A DNA stretch of 64,000 bases from HK1 sp965221725 (lineage in GTDB: Bacteria > Pseudomonadota > Gammaproteobacteria > HK1): assembly GCA_965221725.1 (NCBI GenBank), contig OZ244909.1, positions 2,542,001-2,606,000 of the forward strand, read 5' to 3'. A program made the position numbers and the translations under genes. The notes beneath the pieces are model-generated. The model was given only the letters and a program-made list of their open reading frames with translations, searched no databases and was not told the DNA's origin. Positions 17,077 to 25,217 of the stretch are shown in pieces (within the stretch, counting starts at the first letter, position 1; the number at the start of each line of letters is the position of its first letter).

Positions 17077-18114
17077 TTAGCCGCCGGGGCTGGTCTTGAA
17101 GTCGGCGATGGCGATGATGTCCATGGGTGGGTACAGGCCGAGCTCACGCATGACGTCCACATTGATCCACAGCTTGTAGCGTGACAGACGCGCGACCGGC
17201 AGATCCTCGGGCCGGCGTCCCTCGACCAGGATCCGCTCCGCCTGCAGCGCCGTCAGCTTGCCGAGGGTGTGGTAGTCGGTCACGAGCCCGAACATCGCGC
17301 GCGAGTTCTTCAACGGCGCCTGGGTGGATGCGAAGGTGGGCAGTCCGGCGGCGATGGCGGCGTCCGTGTACATCTTCGCGTGGCGGGTCAGGAAGGAGTC
17401 CGGACCCATGTAGAGCAGCTCGGCGCCGGACGCCCTGGCCTTCTGTACCAGGCTCGGCAATGTGGCCGGGTCCGGCTTCCCGTTCTCTCCCAGCGGCACG
17501 GGCAGCTCGATGAGACGGATGTCCATCGCCGGAGCCGCCTCGCGCAGGTCCATGACGTTGATGCGCGAATTTCCCGCCGTCTCGTCGTAGATGACGGCGA
17601 TGGTGGTGAACCGCCGGTAGGCCAGGATGGCATTGAGCTGGGTTTCGACCGGCGCCAGGAAGGCGACGCCGGTGACCGGGCGGCCGGTGCTCTCGTAGCT
17701 CTCCACGATATTGGCCGCCCGGGGATAGGACACTAGCGTGAACACCGCCGGGATATCCCGCACGAACGACTCCGGCGTGGCGGTCTCGACCTTGCCGACG
17801 ATGCTCGAGGTGGTCCCCGTTCCCCACGTGTAGACCAGATCCGGACGGGTCTGCTTGATCTCCTCCACGATCGGCGGCGCATTGCCCCGGTCGAGGTTCA
17901 GGTTGCGCACGGTCATCTCGAAGGGGATCCCGCGCTGGGTGAGGTAGTCGCGGAATCCCTGCTCGACCTCGGTCTCGCCGCGCCACACCACGGCGAAGAT
18001 GCGAAAGGGCGTCATTGCTTGCGCATCGTTCGCCGTCTGCGCCCGGGCGTGGAGGGCGGAAAGACCCAGGACGACGCACAGCATCAGGGCGACGAGCGGA
18101 ATCGGACGACTCAT
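17077..18114 (-). CDS. ABC-type substrate-binding protein (DUF534-like)
   Basis: 345 residues with an N-terminal signal peptide (IPLVALMLCVVLGLSALHAR, cleavage near ARAQ). The mature part has the periplasmic binding fold of the ABC_sub_bind family: repeated YTWGTGTTSS, GVAFLAPVETQLNAI, IAVIYDE and LLYMGPDSFL segments. No ABC permease or ATPase is adjacent. Instead it is encoded between a sensor-MFS fusion and the SpoIIE sensor phosphatase, overlapping the former by ATGA. It may therefore deliver a ligand to those membrane sensors rather than feed a transporter. The ligand is unknown. Confidence 0.82.
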   Translation of the reverse strand: MSRPIPLVALMLCVVLGLSALHARAQTANDAQAMTPFRIFAVVWRGETEVEQGFRDYLTQRGIPFEMTVRNLNLDRGNAPPIVEEIKQTRPDLVYTWGTGTTSSIVGKVETATPESFVRDIPAVFTLVSYPRAANIVESYESTGRPVTGVAFLAPVETQLNAILAYRRFTTIAVIYDETAGNSRINVMDLREAAPAMDIRLIELPVPLGENGKPDPATLPSLVQKARASGAELLYMGPDSFLTRHAKMYTDAAIAAGLPTFASTQAPLKNSRAMFGLVTDYHTLGKLTALQAERILVEGRRPEDLPVARLSRYKLWINVDVMRELGLYPPMDIIAIADFKTSPGG

Positions 18115-20252
18115 GCGAACCACCTCCTGCGCATTCGGGCCGTGCGGCGCGAGAACTTCATCAAGAGCATGTACATGACGATGCAGACGAGCACGATGCA
18201 GCCGATCCCGACGATGGCGCCCTGATATCCGAAGTTGGCGGCAAGGGCGCCGGCAACCACCGGACCGATGACCATGCCCGCTCGCTCCACGAGCCGATAG
18301 GCGCCGATGGCCGACGCCTGACCGAGGCCGCCGTGATGGCTGGCGACCTCCTGAACGATGGCGAGCTGCGAGGCCAGCGACAGCGCGTGCCCGACGCCCA
18401 GAGCGACGATGGCGATGACCACGGCACCCAACGGGCCTCCGAACGTCGCATCGGACAGGCTCGCGAGACATCCGAGGCCGGCCAGCAGTCCGCCCGCCGC
18501 GACCACCGCGGCATGACGCCCCGAGCGGTCCGCGAAGCGGGCCGCGACCGGCATCAGGGCGAGGGTCGATACCCCGTAGAGCATGATCATCCAGCCGATG
18601 ACGGACTGCCGGTTCCCGAGGTCGCTCAGATACAGCGGCACCAGATAGAACAGGAATCCGGCCAGGATCAGCTTGCCGGGAATCGCCGCGAAGAAGGCGA
18701 CGGCGAACAGGCGGGTGTCGGAAAACAGGGTGTGCCACGCCTGACCGCCGAACGTCGTGCGGTGCGTCCTGCGTCCCCTGGCCGCCGCGTCCAGCATGAA
18801 GAAGACGAGCAGCCCGGAAATGAGCGCGAGCCCGGCCGAGATCAGGAACGTCGCCTCGAAGCCGATGCGGTCCGCGAAGATACCGCCGATGGACGGCCCG
18901 CAGATGGTGGCGGCGAAGACCCCGCCGACGAATACGCTCATCCCCTGGGCACGGTTGCGGGTGTCGGTGTTGTCGGCGACCCAGGCCTGAGCGGCGATGA
19001 AGATGATTCCGTAGCCGATACCCGAAAGGATTCGCCATCCCACGAGTTCGTAGTAGCCCTGGGCCAGGAACGTTCCGAAGTACCCGATCGTCGCGGGGAT
19101 GACGCCGGCGAGGAACACCCACCGTGCTCCGAATCGGTCGGCGAGACCGCCGCCGAGCGGGACCACGAGCATCCCCGCCAGCATGAACAGCGTGATCGGC
19201 AGTCCGAACAGCAGCTTGTCGGAGATGGCCGAGTCAGCGGGGCTGAGCCCGGCGATGAACAGTGGCAGGAACGAGCGAGGCAGCTCCTCGGCGAACATGA
19301 ACAGGAACAGCGGAACCCTGATCTGCATGGCGTTGCGTGGCCGCAGCCCCGCCCCGCCGCTGAAGCCGTAGCGATCATCGACCGGCTGGCAGGCGGTCTG
19401 GATGCGCTCCACGATGCCCTTGTCGATCTGGGCATCCTTGATCTCGCGCACGTCGAACTGGAAGTCCTCGTAGCGCTGCCGCAGACCTCGCAGGGCCCGA
19501 TTGAGCGCACTCACGAGGTCGCCGATCTCGTCGCGCGCCCGCATCGCGATGTGATTGCTGAACCGGCCCTGCGCACCGTCGCTCAGCGTCTTCTCGATGC
19601 GCTCCAGCGGCCCGGAGACACGCACGCTCACCAGAAACACCAGGAATTCCAGCGTCACCAGCAGGGAGACCACGATGACGGTGATGGCCTCGTACAGTAG
19701 CTCGGACAACCGACCACGCACGTACTCCCCGCTGACACCGACGTGCAGCACGGTGACGACCTGGCCGCTCGCCTCGATCGGGAACGCCCGGTTGATGAAG
19801 CCCGCCACCACGGATCGGGAACCGGCTTCGCTGCCGGCGCCGGGAAGATCGGGCAGCACCTGCGCGAGCGTCTCCGGCGGGAGACCTCTCGCGAATTGCA
19901 CCGCCGACGAGGGGCTCACCATGAGCAGGTACTTGATGTCGTTGTTGGATTCGAGAACCTTGTCGAGGAACGAATCGACCCCCACGAGGTCATCGGGTGG
20001 AATGCCGAGTTCGTCCACCACGAATGCGATCTGGTCGGCGACGGCCCGCCCGACTGCCCCCGCCTTCTGACCGAGCTGCGGCTCCAGAGCCCGCTCGAAG
20101 CCGGTGACGGCGAACCACGCGACCGCGATCTGGCCGAGCAGCAGCACGATGGCGGCAAGGAGCACCAGCCGGCCGAGAATTCCGCGCGTGCGGGTGGTGC
20201 CGGGCTTCCTGTCCCCGGGCGCGGGTCCGGCGGTGTCGGCCCGCGAACTCAT
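18111..20252 (-). CDS. Sensor/HAMP domain fused to an MFS transporter
   Basis: 713 residues. Residues 1-260 look like a chemoreceptor or sensor front end: TM1 (LGRLVLLAAIVLLLGQIAVA) around 26-45, a periplasmic part of about 130 residues, TM2 around 187-210 (ITVIVVSLLVTLEFLVFLVS), then a HAMP segment (SGPLERIEKTLSDGA...). Residues about 300-705 form an MFS transporter with some 12 helices and the A-motif GGGLADRFGARWV. MFS proteins normally have no HAMP domain. ATGA overlaps with both neighbouring genes support a continuous operon. It may couple ligand sensing to transport or use the MFS part as a sensor. The fusion is visible in a single uninterrupted frame. Confidence 0.8.
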   Translation of the reverse strand: MSSRADTAGPAPGDRKPGTTRTRGILGRLVLLAAIVLLLGQIAVAWFAVTGFERALEPQLGQKAGAVGRAVADQIAFVVDELGIPPDDLVGVDSFLDKVLESNNDIKYLLMVSPSSAVQFARGLPPETLAQVLPDLPGAGSEAGSRSVVAGFINRAFPIEASGQVVTVLHVGVSGEYVRGRLSELLYEAITVIVVSLLVTLEFLVFLVSVRVSGPLERIEKTLSDGAQGRFSNHIAMRARDEIGDLVSALNRALRGLRQRYEDFQFDVREIKDAQIDKGIVERIQTACQPVDDRYGFSGGAGLRPRNAMQIRVPLFLFMFAEELPRSFLPLFIAGLSPADSAISDKLLFGLPITLFMLAGMLVVPLGGGLADRFGARWVFLAGVIPATIGYFGTFLAQGYYELVGWRILSGIGYGIIFIAAQAWVADNTDTRNRAQGMSVFVGGVFAATICGPSIGGIFADRIGFEATFLISAGLALISGLLVFFMLDAAARGRRTHRTTFGGQAWHTLFSDTRLFAVAFFAAIPGKLILAGFLFYLVPLYLSDLGNRQSVIGWMIMLYGVSTLALMPVAARFADRSGRHAAVVAAGGLLAGLGCLASLSDATFGGPLGAVVIAIVALGVGHALSLASQLAIVQEVASHHGGLGQASAIGAYRLVERAGMVIGPVVAGALAANFGYQGAIVGIGCIVLVCIVMYMLLMKFSRRTARMRRRWFA

Positions 20253-21037
20253 ACCGCCTCTTCCTCGTCGAGCCGCCGAATCTCTCCAATGGCGGCGTCG
20301 ATGTCGCCGTGGGCAGCGAGCGCGGTGGCGGCGAAAGCGGCAAGCTCGGGATGATCGGGCTTCGCGCGGTTGAGCGCCGGGCCGTCTGCATGCCGGTTGG
20401 CGACTTCGTCCATGGATTCACTCATGTCCCGCAGCTCGCCGCGCAGCCCCCGCAGCAGAAGCAGGGCGCCCATGATGCTCAGCGGCGTCATGGCCAGCAC
20501 CACCACGGCGCCGACCAGCATGAGTCGGGTGGTCTGCTCGGTGACGTTCCCGTCGAAGTGATTGCGTGAATACCGAAGGACCAGAGAGCCCACGTCCCGG
20601 CCCAGGTTGTCCCGCAGCGGGACGCCGACCACCCGGGCGTCGCGCTCCAGATTCGACCACACTTCCTGGCCGCGGCTGGCCCGCCAGGCGGTGACCCATT
20701 CCTCGGTCACGAGGTCGCCCACGAAGCTCGGGTCGGTGCTGAACAGAACGATTCCAGTATCGTCGAAGATCTCGATGGACAGCATCTGCTCGTCGGCGCG
20801 CAGGTACTCCTCCAGTTCCCGCGGCACGCTCTGCAGCTCGGCCAGCGCGATGCCGAGATCCATCTGGGTCTCGATGCGCTGGCGGATGTCGTTGAGTTCG
20901 AACTCGAATCGCGAAGTGAGGAAATCGGACAGGGTGCGCTCGAACATGTGCGCACTCAGCAGGGTGGTCATGCCCACCCCAGCCGCCAGGATGACGACCA
21001 GCCCCAACGTGATCCGTGTCGCCAGTCCGAAGGTCAT
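20249..21037 (-). CDS. Two-TM membrane sensor-like protein
   Basis: 262 residues from the ATG at 21037. TM1 (ITLGLVVILAAGVGMTTLLS) is followed by an extracytoplasmic domain of about 160 residues containing LSIEIFDDTGIVLFSTDPSF and VVGVPLRDNLGRDVGSLVLRY. These are PAS/Cache-like strands. TM2 lies around 187-213, followed by a short HAMP-like cytoplasmic helix and no output domain. It is the first gene of the operon and overlaps the HAMP-MFS gene by 4 bp. It may be an accessory sensor subunit for the fusion protein or the SpoIIE sensor. No named family was recognised. Confidence 0.65.
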   Translation of the reverse strand: MTFGLATRITLGLVVILAAGVGMTTLLSAHMFERTLSDFLTSRFEFELNDIRQRIETQMDLGIALAELQSVPRELEEYLRADEQMLSIEIFDDTGIVLFSTDPSFVGDLVTEEWVTAWRASRGQEVWSNLERDARVVGVPLRDNLGRDVGSLVLRYSRNHFDGNVTEQTTRLMLVGAVVVLAMTPLSIMGALLLLRGLRGELRDMSESMDEVANRHADGPALNRAKPDHPELAAFAATALAAHGDIDAAIGEIRRLDEEEAV

Positions 21038-21258
21038 GCCGACTTTCGTCTCCCTGCCGCCGCTCGCGCACCAGCCCGATCGGGGGCCGAAGGCACGCCG
21101 CCCCACAATGCCTGGCAGGTCATGGGACCCCCTGCGACGTACCGCGAAATCGTGCGAAACATCACACCACAAAGCGGCCGGAGGCTTCAAGAAGCATTAT
21201 CATCCGGCGCGCAGTCTGTGAAACTATCATCGATGGAATTCCCAAGGGGGAGTGAGCT

Positions 21259-22545
21259 ATGGATCAGCAGGCCCATTCGGATGCCGCGCTGCGCGAGAAG
21301 GCCCGAACCTACCTGCCTGCGGGCAGCTTCGGGAACGCCGGAGCCGACCTCGTCATCGTCGAAGGCTCGGGCGGCCGGGTGCGCGATACTGCGGGCAGGG
21401 AGTACGTCGATTTCCTGCTCGGTTCCGGTCCCATGCTCATCGGCCATCGCCATCCGCAGGTCATCGAGGCGGTGCGCCGGCAGCTCGAGCGCGGCACCAC
21501 CTTTTTCGCGAACAGCGCCCCCGGCATCCTGCTGGCCGAGGCGATTTGCGAGGCGATGCCGTGCGCGGAGAAGGTCCGCTTCACCAGCACCGGCTCGGAA
21601 GCCACTCTCTACGCGATGCGGGCGATGCGCGCATTCCGCGGGCGCTCGAAGATCCTCAAGTTCGAGGGCGGCTATCACGGCATGAACGACTATTCCCTCA
21701 TGAGTCTCGCCCCCCGGCGGCGGAGCAACGGCATCGAGCCGATCCCCGACTCCCCCGGCATACCGGACGCCATTCGGGGGGAGATGCTGATCGCGCCGTA
21801 CAACGACCTGGACGCGGTCACCGCGATCATCGAGGAGCATCACGACGCGCTCGCCGGCGTCATCATCGAGGCCTTTCAGCGGGTCATCCCGCCCCGGCCG
21901 GGATTCCTCGAAGGGCTACGGGCCCTGACCGAGCGCCATGACCTTCCGCTCGCGTTCGACGAGGTGGTCACCAGCTTCCGGTTCGCCTACGGCGGGGCGC
22001 AGGAGTTCTACGGCGTGGTGCCGGATCTGTGCACCGTCGGCAAGGTCGTCGGCGGCGGATTTCCCCTCGCGGGCCTCGCCGGCCGGGAGGAGATCATGGC
22101 CCAGTTCGACGCCGAGGCGGCGGGCAACGACGGGTTCCTGCCGCAGATCGGAACCCTGAGCGGCAATCCGGTCGCGGCCACCGCGGGGCTCGCAACCCTC
22201 GGCGTGCTGCGCGAGGGCGATGCCTACTCGCGGTTGTTCGACAACGGTCGCCGACTCATGGACGGGCTTGCGAACGCCATGCGGAGCGCCGGCGTCGAAG
22301 TGCAGATCTGCGGCGTGCCGTGTCTGTTCGACATCGTGTTCACCGGACAGCCGATTGTCGACTACTGGTCCTGGGAAAGCGGAGACAAGGACAAGACGGC
22401 CCGCTTCAACGCGGTGCTGCGCGAGCGTGGCGTGATCAAGGGCACTTCGAAGTTCTACGTGTCCGTGGCCCATACCGGGGACGACATCGACCACACCATC
22501 GAGGCGTTCGAGGCGGCGGCGACGGAGATCGCCGCGCGGTCCTGA
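21259..22545 (+). CDS. Class III (PLP) aminotransferase, glutamate-1-semialdehyde aminomutase-like
   Basis: 428 residues. Class III motifs are clear: TSTGSEATLYAMRAMRAF (PLP phosphate cup), FEGGYHGMNDY, the Asp in LAFDEVVTSFRFAYGG, and the Schiff-base Lys in TVGKVVGGGFPLAG. It resembles GSA aminomutase relatives, but the context (flavin reductase next door, no haem genes) gives no support for haem biosynthesis. It may be an omega-transaminase or aminomutase of unknown substrate. The start codon has AAGGGGGAGTGAGCT upstream. It is divergent from the sensory operon. Confidence 0.85.
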   Translation: MDQQAHSDAALREKARTYLPAGSFGNAGADLVIVEGSGGRVRDTAGREYVDFLLGSGPMLIGHRHPQVIEAVRRQLERGTTFFANSAPGILLAEAICEAMPCAEKVRFTSTGSEATLYAMRAMRAFRGRSKILKFEGGYHGMNDYSLMSLAPRRRSNGIEPIPDSPGIPDAIRGEMLIAPYNDLDAVTAIIEEHHDALAGVIIEAFQRVIPPRPGFLEGLRALTERHDLPLAFDEVVTSFRFAYGGAQEFYGVVPDLCTVGKVVGGGFPLAGLAGREEIMAQFDAEAAGNDGFLPQIGTLSGNPVAATAGLATLGVLREGDAYSRLFDNGRRLMDGLANAMRSAGVEVQICGVPCLFDIVFTGQPIVDYWSWESGDKDKTARFNAVLRERGVIKGTSKFYVSVAHTGDDIDHTIEAFEAAATEIAARS

Positions 22546-22579
22546 GCGCTTCGGATCAAGCGCCTCGGATCATCGGCCG

Positions 22580-23113
22580 GTGACCGGCGCCGAGCCACCA
22601 CCGGACGGGCATCCACCGGACCCCGAGACCCTGCGCCGCGCCCTCGGCTGCTTCGTCACCGGGGTGACCGTCGTGACCACGCGCGACGCCGACGGCGTCC
22701 CCTGCGGATTCACGGCGAATTCGTTTACCTCGGTTTCGCTCGATCCGCCGCTGGTGCTCGTCTGCGTGGGGCACGAGGTGGAGCGCATGGATGTCTACCG
22801 CCGATGCCCCGGGTTTGCGATCAACGTGCTCGACGCATCGCAGCGCGCGCTCTCCGACCGGTTCGCGACCAAACACCCGGATCGGTTCGGCGGCGTACGC
22901 TGGCGGCCCGGGGCGCACGGGGCGCCGATCCTCGAAGGCGGCATCGCCGCGCTGGAGTGCGCGCCGTGGCGGCGGATCGAGGCCGGGGATCACATGATCC
23001 TCGTTGGGCGGGTACTGTGGTGCGAGGACGCGGGCGACCGGCGGCCGCTTGCGTACTGGCGGGGAAGCTATCGGCGCCTGTCGTGCGATCGATCGAACCG
23101 GGTGGCGCGCTGA
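22580..23113 (+). CDS. Flavin reductase-like FMN-binding protein
   Basis: 177 residues, GTG start at 22580. The flavin_reduct fold is shown by LRRALGCFVTGVTVVTT, GFTANSFTSVSLDPPLVLVC and GDHMILVGRV with a C-terminal tyrosine-rich YWRGSYRRL. Such proteins supply reduced FMN to monooxygenases or bind flavin. It follows the aminotransferase by 34 bp, and its TGA overlaps the ATG of the next gene (TGATG), so the three probably form one operon. Confidence 0.85.
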   Translation: MTGAEPPPDGHPPDPETLRRALGCFVTGVTVVTTRDADGVPCGFTANSFTSVSLDPPLVLVCVGHEVERMDVYRRCPGFAINVLDASQRALSDRFATKHPDRFGGVRWRPGAHGAPILEGGIAALECAPWRRIEAGDHMILVGRVLWCEDAGDRRPLAYWRGSYRRLSCDRSNRVAR

Positions 23114-23487
23114 TGAGCGACGACGATCCGGAGTTTCTGTGCGCCGAGACCGCGCGGCGCGTCATGGACTGGACCGCCGCCGACATCCCCTGGGCCTACG
23201 ACGGGGTCGCGCCGGTGTGGCATACGGCGGCCGGCGATCCGGTCATGACGGTATTCTCGTGGCGGCCGGATCACGACGATGCCCAGAACATGCAGGTGTT
23301 CGACCGGATGGTCGATCTCGGCTTCGATCTCACCCTGACGGCGGAAGACGGGCGCACGGTCGTGCGGATCAGCCGGGACGACCCGGCCGACCGGGCCGCG
23401 CCGCCGGCCGCGCGCGTCGAACATGCGGACCGACGGATCGCGCTCCTTCGCGCTGCGCTGGCCGGCGTCGGCGGTGCCGATGGCTGA
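23113..23487 (+). CDS. Hypothetical protein, phage ABA-sandwich-like
   Basis: 124 residues from an ATG overlapping the stop of the flavin reductase. The N-terminal part (ETARRVMDWTAADIPWAYDG, then TVFSWRPDHDDAQNMQVFDR, then MVDLGFDLTL) looks like the small BC1872-type/phage ABA sandwich proteins. That resemblance is by pattern only. The C-terminus is Ala/Arg-rich. No catalytic motif was seen. Overlapping start and stop codons with flavin reductase favour a real, co-translated gene. Confidence 0.55.
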   Translation: MSDDDPEFLCAETARRVMDWTAADIPWAYDGVAPVWHTAAGDPVMTVFSWRPDHDDAQNMQVFDRMVDLGFDLTLTAEDGRTVVRISRDDPADRAAPPAARVEHADRRIALLRAALAGVGGADG

Positions 23488-23551
23488 GCCGGTGCTGACG
23501 GCATCGTCCCCCCCGCCCGCAGTCGATCGCGCGGTCATCGCCCCTGGCCCG

Positions 23552-23651
23552 GAAATTTCGGTGCCTCGCTTTGAAACGCTGCCTGGTATCTCCGGCCTGC
23601 ATGCACGGGCTCTCCCGGGACCTCGGGAGTCAAATTGGGCACCGAAATTTC
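23552..23651. repeat. Inverted-repeat element related to the dispersed repeat family
   Basis: Perfect 14-bp inverted repeats, GAAATTTCGGTGCC at 23552-23565 and GGCACCGAAATTTC at 23638-23651, enclose about 70 bp. The sequence immediately following the right arm (ACTGATTTGCGAAGCGAG) is very similar to the sequence that follows the left terminus of copy 2 of the dispersed repeat. The element lies between the hypothetical gene and nudC. Confidence 0.55.
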
Positions 23652-23745
23652 ACTGATTTGCGAAGCGAGATGCACGCATGGTGCGCCGCGATTGCGGACC
23701 GTTGCACATCGTTCCGCGTCGTGCGGCCCGAGTCACCCACCCATT

Positions 23746-23822
23746 CACCCCCGAGCCACCCCCGAATCACCCCCGGGTCACGCCCGAATCACCCCCGAGC
23801 CACCTGCGGACCACCCGCACGT
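23746..23822. repeat. 11-bp tandem repeat, about 7 units
   Basis: Consecutive units resemble CACCCCCGAAT with variation in the last three bases and a few internal changes in the last units. The tract covers the last codons of nudC (stop at 23789) and continues beyond it, so copy-number changes would alter or extend the NudC C-terminus. Confidence 0.75.
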
Positions 23823-24718
23823 TCGGCGAGCCATTCGTCGACGAGCCGGCGGCTGATCGAGTCCCGCGGGGGCAGGATGAGGGTGCCGGCGGCGGTGTCG
23901 GCCGCGATCCGCTCGGGGGTGTACCAGTCGGCTTGCGCGATCTCGTCGCCGTCGACCGCGATATCCGTGGTCGTGGCCCTGGCGCGGAAGCCGAGCATCA
24001 GCGACTGCGGGAACGGCCACGGTTGCGAGCCGCGGTAGCGCACCTCGCCCACGCGCACCCCGACCTCCTCGAAGACCTCGCGGGCGACCGTATGTTCCAG
24101 CGTCTCACCCGGCTCGACGAATCCCGCCACCGTCGACCGTCGGCCCGGCGCCCAGTCCCGCCGGCGCGCGAGCAGGCATCGGTCGCCGTCGCAGACGAGG
24201 GTGATGACCGCCGGGTCGGTACGGGGGAAGTGCAGCCGCGCGCAGGCTGCGTTGTCGCAGCGGCGCACATGGCCGCCGCGCCCCGCCGTGGTCGGCGCCC
24301 CGCACGCTCCGCAGAATCGATGGGTGCGATGCCAGTGCACCAGCGCATTCGCGTAGGCGAGCATCGCGGAGTCCCGATGGGCGAGGTCGGTGATGACCTC
24401 GCGGATCCCGAGCAGGGCGGTCTCCTCGGGAAACGACGGCGCCGCGTCCGTCGCGTCGACCGCGAACCAGGTGATGCCCGCGCTCACCCCGAGCAGGATC
24501 GGATCGCCCGGCCGGGCGCCGGCCGCCGCGACCGCGTCGAGGTAGCAGGGCTGCCGGACCCCGGACTCGGAGACGACGAACGGGTGGCGGCCCGCCGCGA
24601 CCGCGACGAAGCGCGTCGCCGGGGCCCGAAGCCGCGCGGCGAGCCATGCCGGGTCCTCGCGCCGCGCCGCGATCCGGTCCATGGTGTCGTCGGCGTAGTG
24701 GATGATTCGATGCGGCAT
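23789..24718 (-). CDS. nudC: NADH pyrophosphatase / NAD-RNA decapping hydrolase
   Basis: 309 residues from the ATG at 24718; the longer frame upstream reads into a repeat. The zinc ribbon FCGACG and CDNAAC lies mid-protein. The Nudix box GFVEPGETLEHTVAREVFEE is followed by the NudC signature SQPWPFPQSLMLGF, so all diagnostic parts are present. The enzyme hydrolyses NAD(H) and removes NAD caps from RNA. The length is slightly above that of E. coli NudC because of a longer N-terminal domain. The final residues lie in an 11-bp tandem repeat. Confidence 0.92.
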   Translation of the reverse strand: MPHRIIHYADDTMDRIAARREDPAWLAARLRAPATRFVAVAAGRHPFVVSESGVRQPCYLDAVAAAGARPGDPILLGVSAGITWFAVDATDAAPSFPEETALLGIREVITDLAHRDSAMLAYANALVHWHRTHRFCGACGAPTTAGRGGHVRRCDNAACARLHFPRTDPAVITLVCDGDRCLLARRRDWAPGRRSTVAGFVEPGETLEHTVAREVFEEVGVRVGEVRYRGSQPWPFPQSLMLGFRARATTTDIAVDGDEIAQADWYTPERIAADTAAGTLILPPRDSISRRLVDEWLAERAGGPQVARG

Positions 24719-24910
24719 GCGAGTCCCCGGTGTCATCTTCGCGCCGCCGATGCTACCGCAAGGGATTCGCGGCGCGCTCAGCCAGGCTTGCGCCCCCGAA
24801 GGCCGCATGGGCTCAGCCCTGCCTCGATTCCTGCCGACGCTCCGCGGCGCGCCACCGGCGGACATTCGCAGCGGGATTTCAAGGTGGGGCACTGAATGTT
24901 CGGCGCTCAG

Positions 24911-25097
24911 CCCGGAAATGTCACCAATTCGCGAAGCGAGGGCGCGGAGATGGCTGGTTTCGCAAGGCGAACGCGAGTCAGGGCGTGCAGGCGTACCCGC
25001 AGGTACGTCGAGCCCCCGGGCCGCCCCCATGTCGCATTCAACGCGGCGAAAGCGGTCAGATCCGTGCCCGCAGCCGCGAATGGGTGACATTTCCGGG
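24911..25097 (+). repeat. Dispersed repeat, copy 2 with complete terminal inverted repeats
   Basis: A 187-bp element. Its ends CCCGGAAATGTCACC (24911-24925) and GGTGACATTTCCGGG (25083-25097) are perfect inverted repeats, and the match extends inward over ATTCGCG after one mismatch, giving 23 bp in all. The core at 24966-24996 is shared with copies 1 and 3. No open frame with a recognisable product is present, so it resembles a MITE or a bacterial interspersed mosaic element. It lies between nudC and the lyase gene. Confidence 0.8.
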
Positions 25098-25217
25098 TCA
25101 GGGAATCGCCGTCCGCCCATTTGACTGAAGCGGTCGCAAGCGGGAAATTCCCGGCGATGCACGCCACGGTGGCCGGCCGAGGCGTGGAGACCCCTTCATT
25201 TCGGAGTCGTCTCGATC

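Noticed and set aside
23746..23822. CRISPR-like repeats near nudC
   Set aside because: Units of 11 bp without spacers; a simple tandem repeat.
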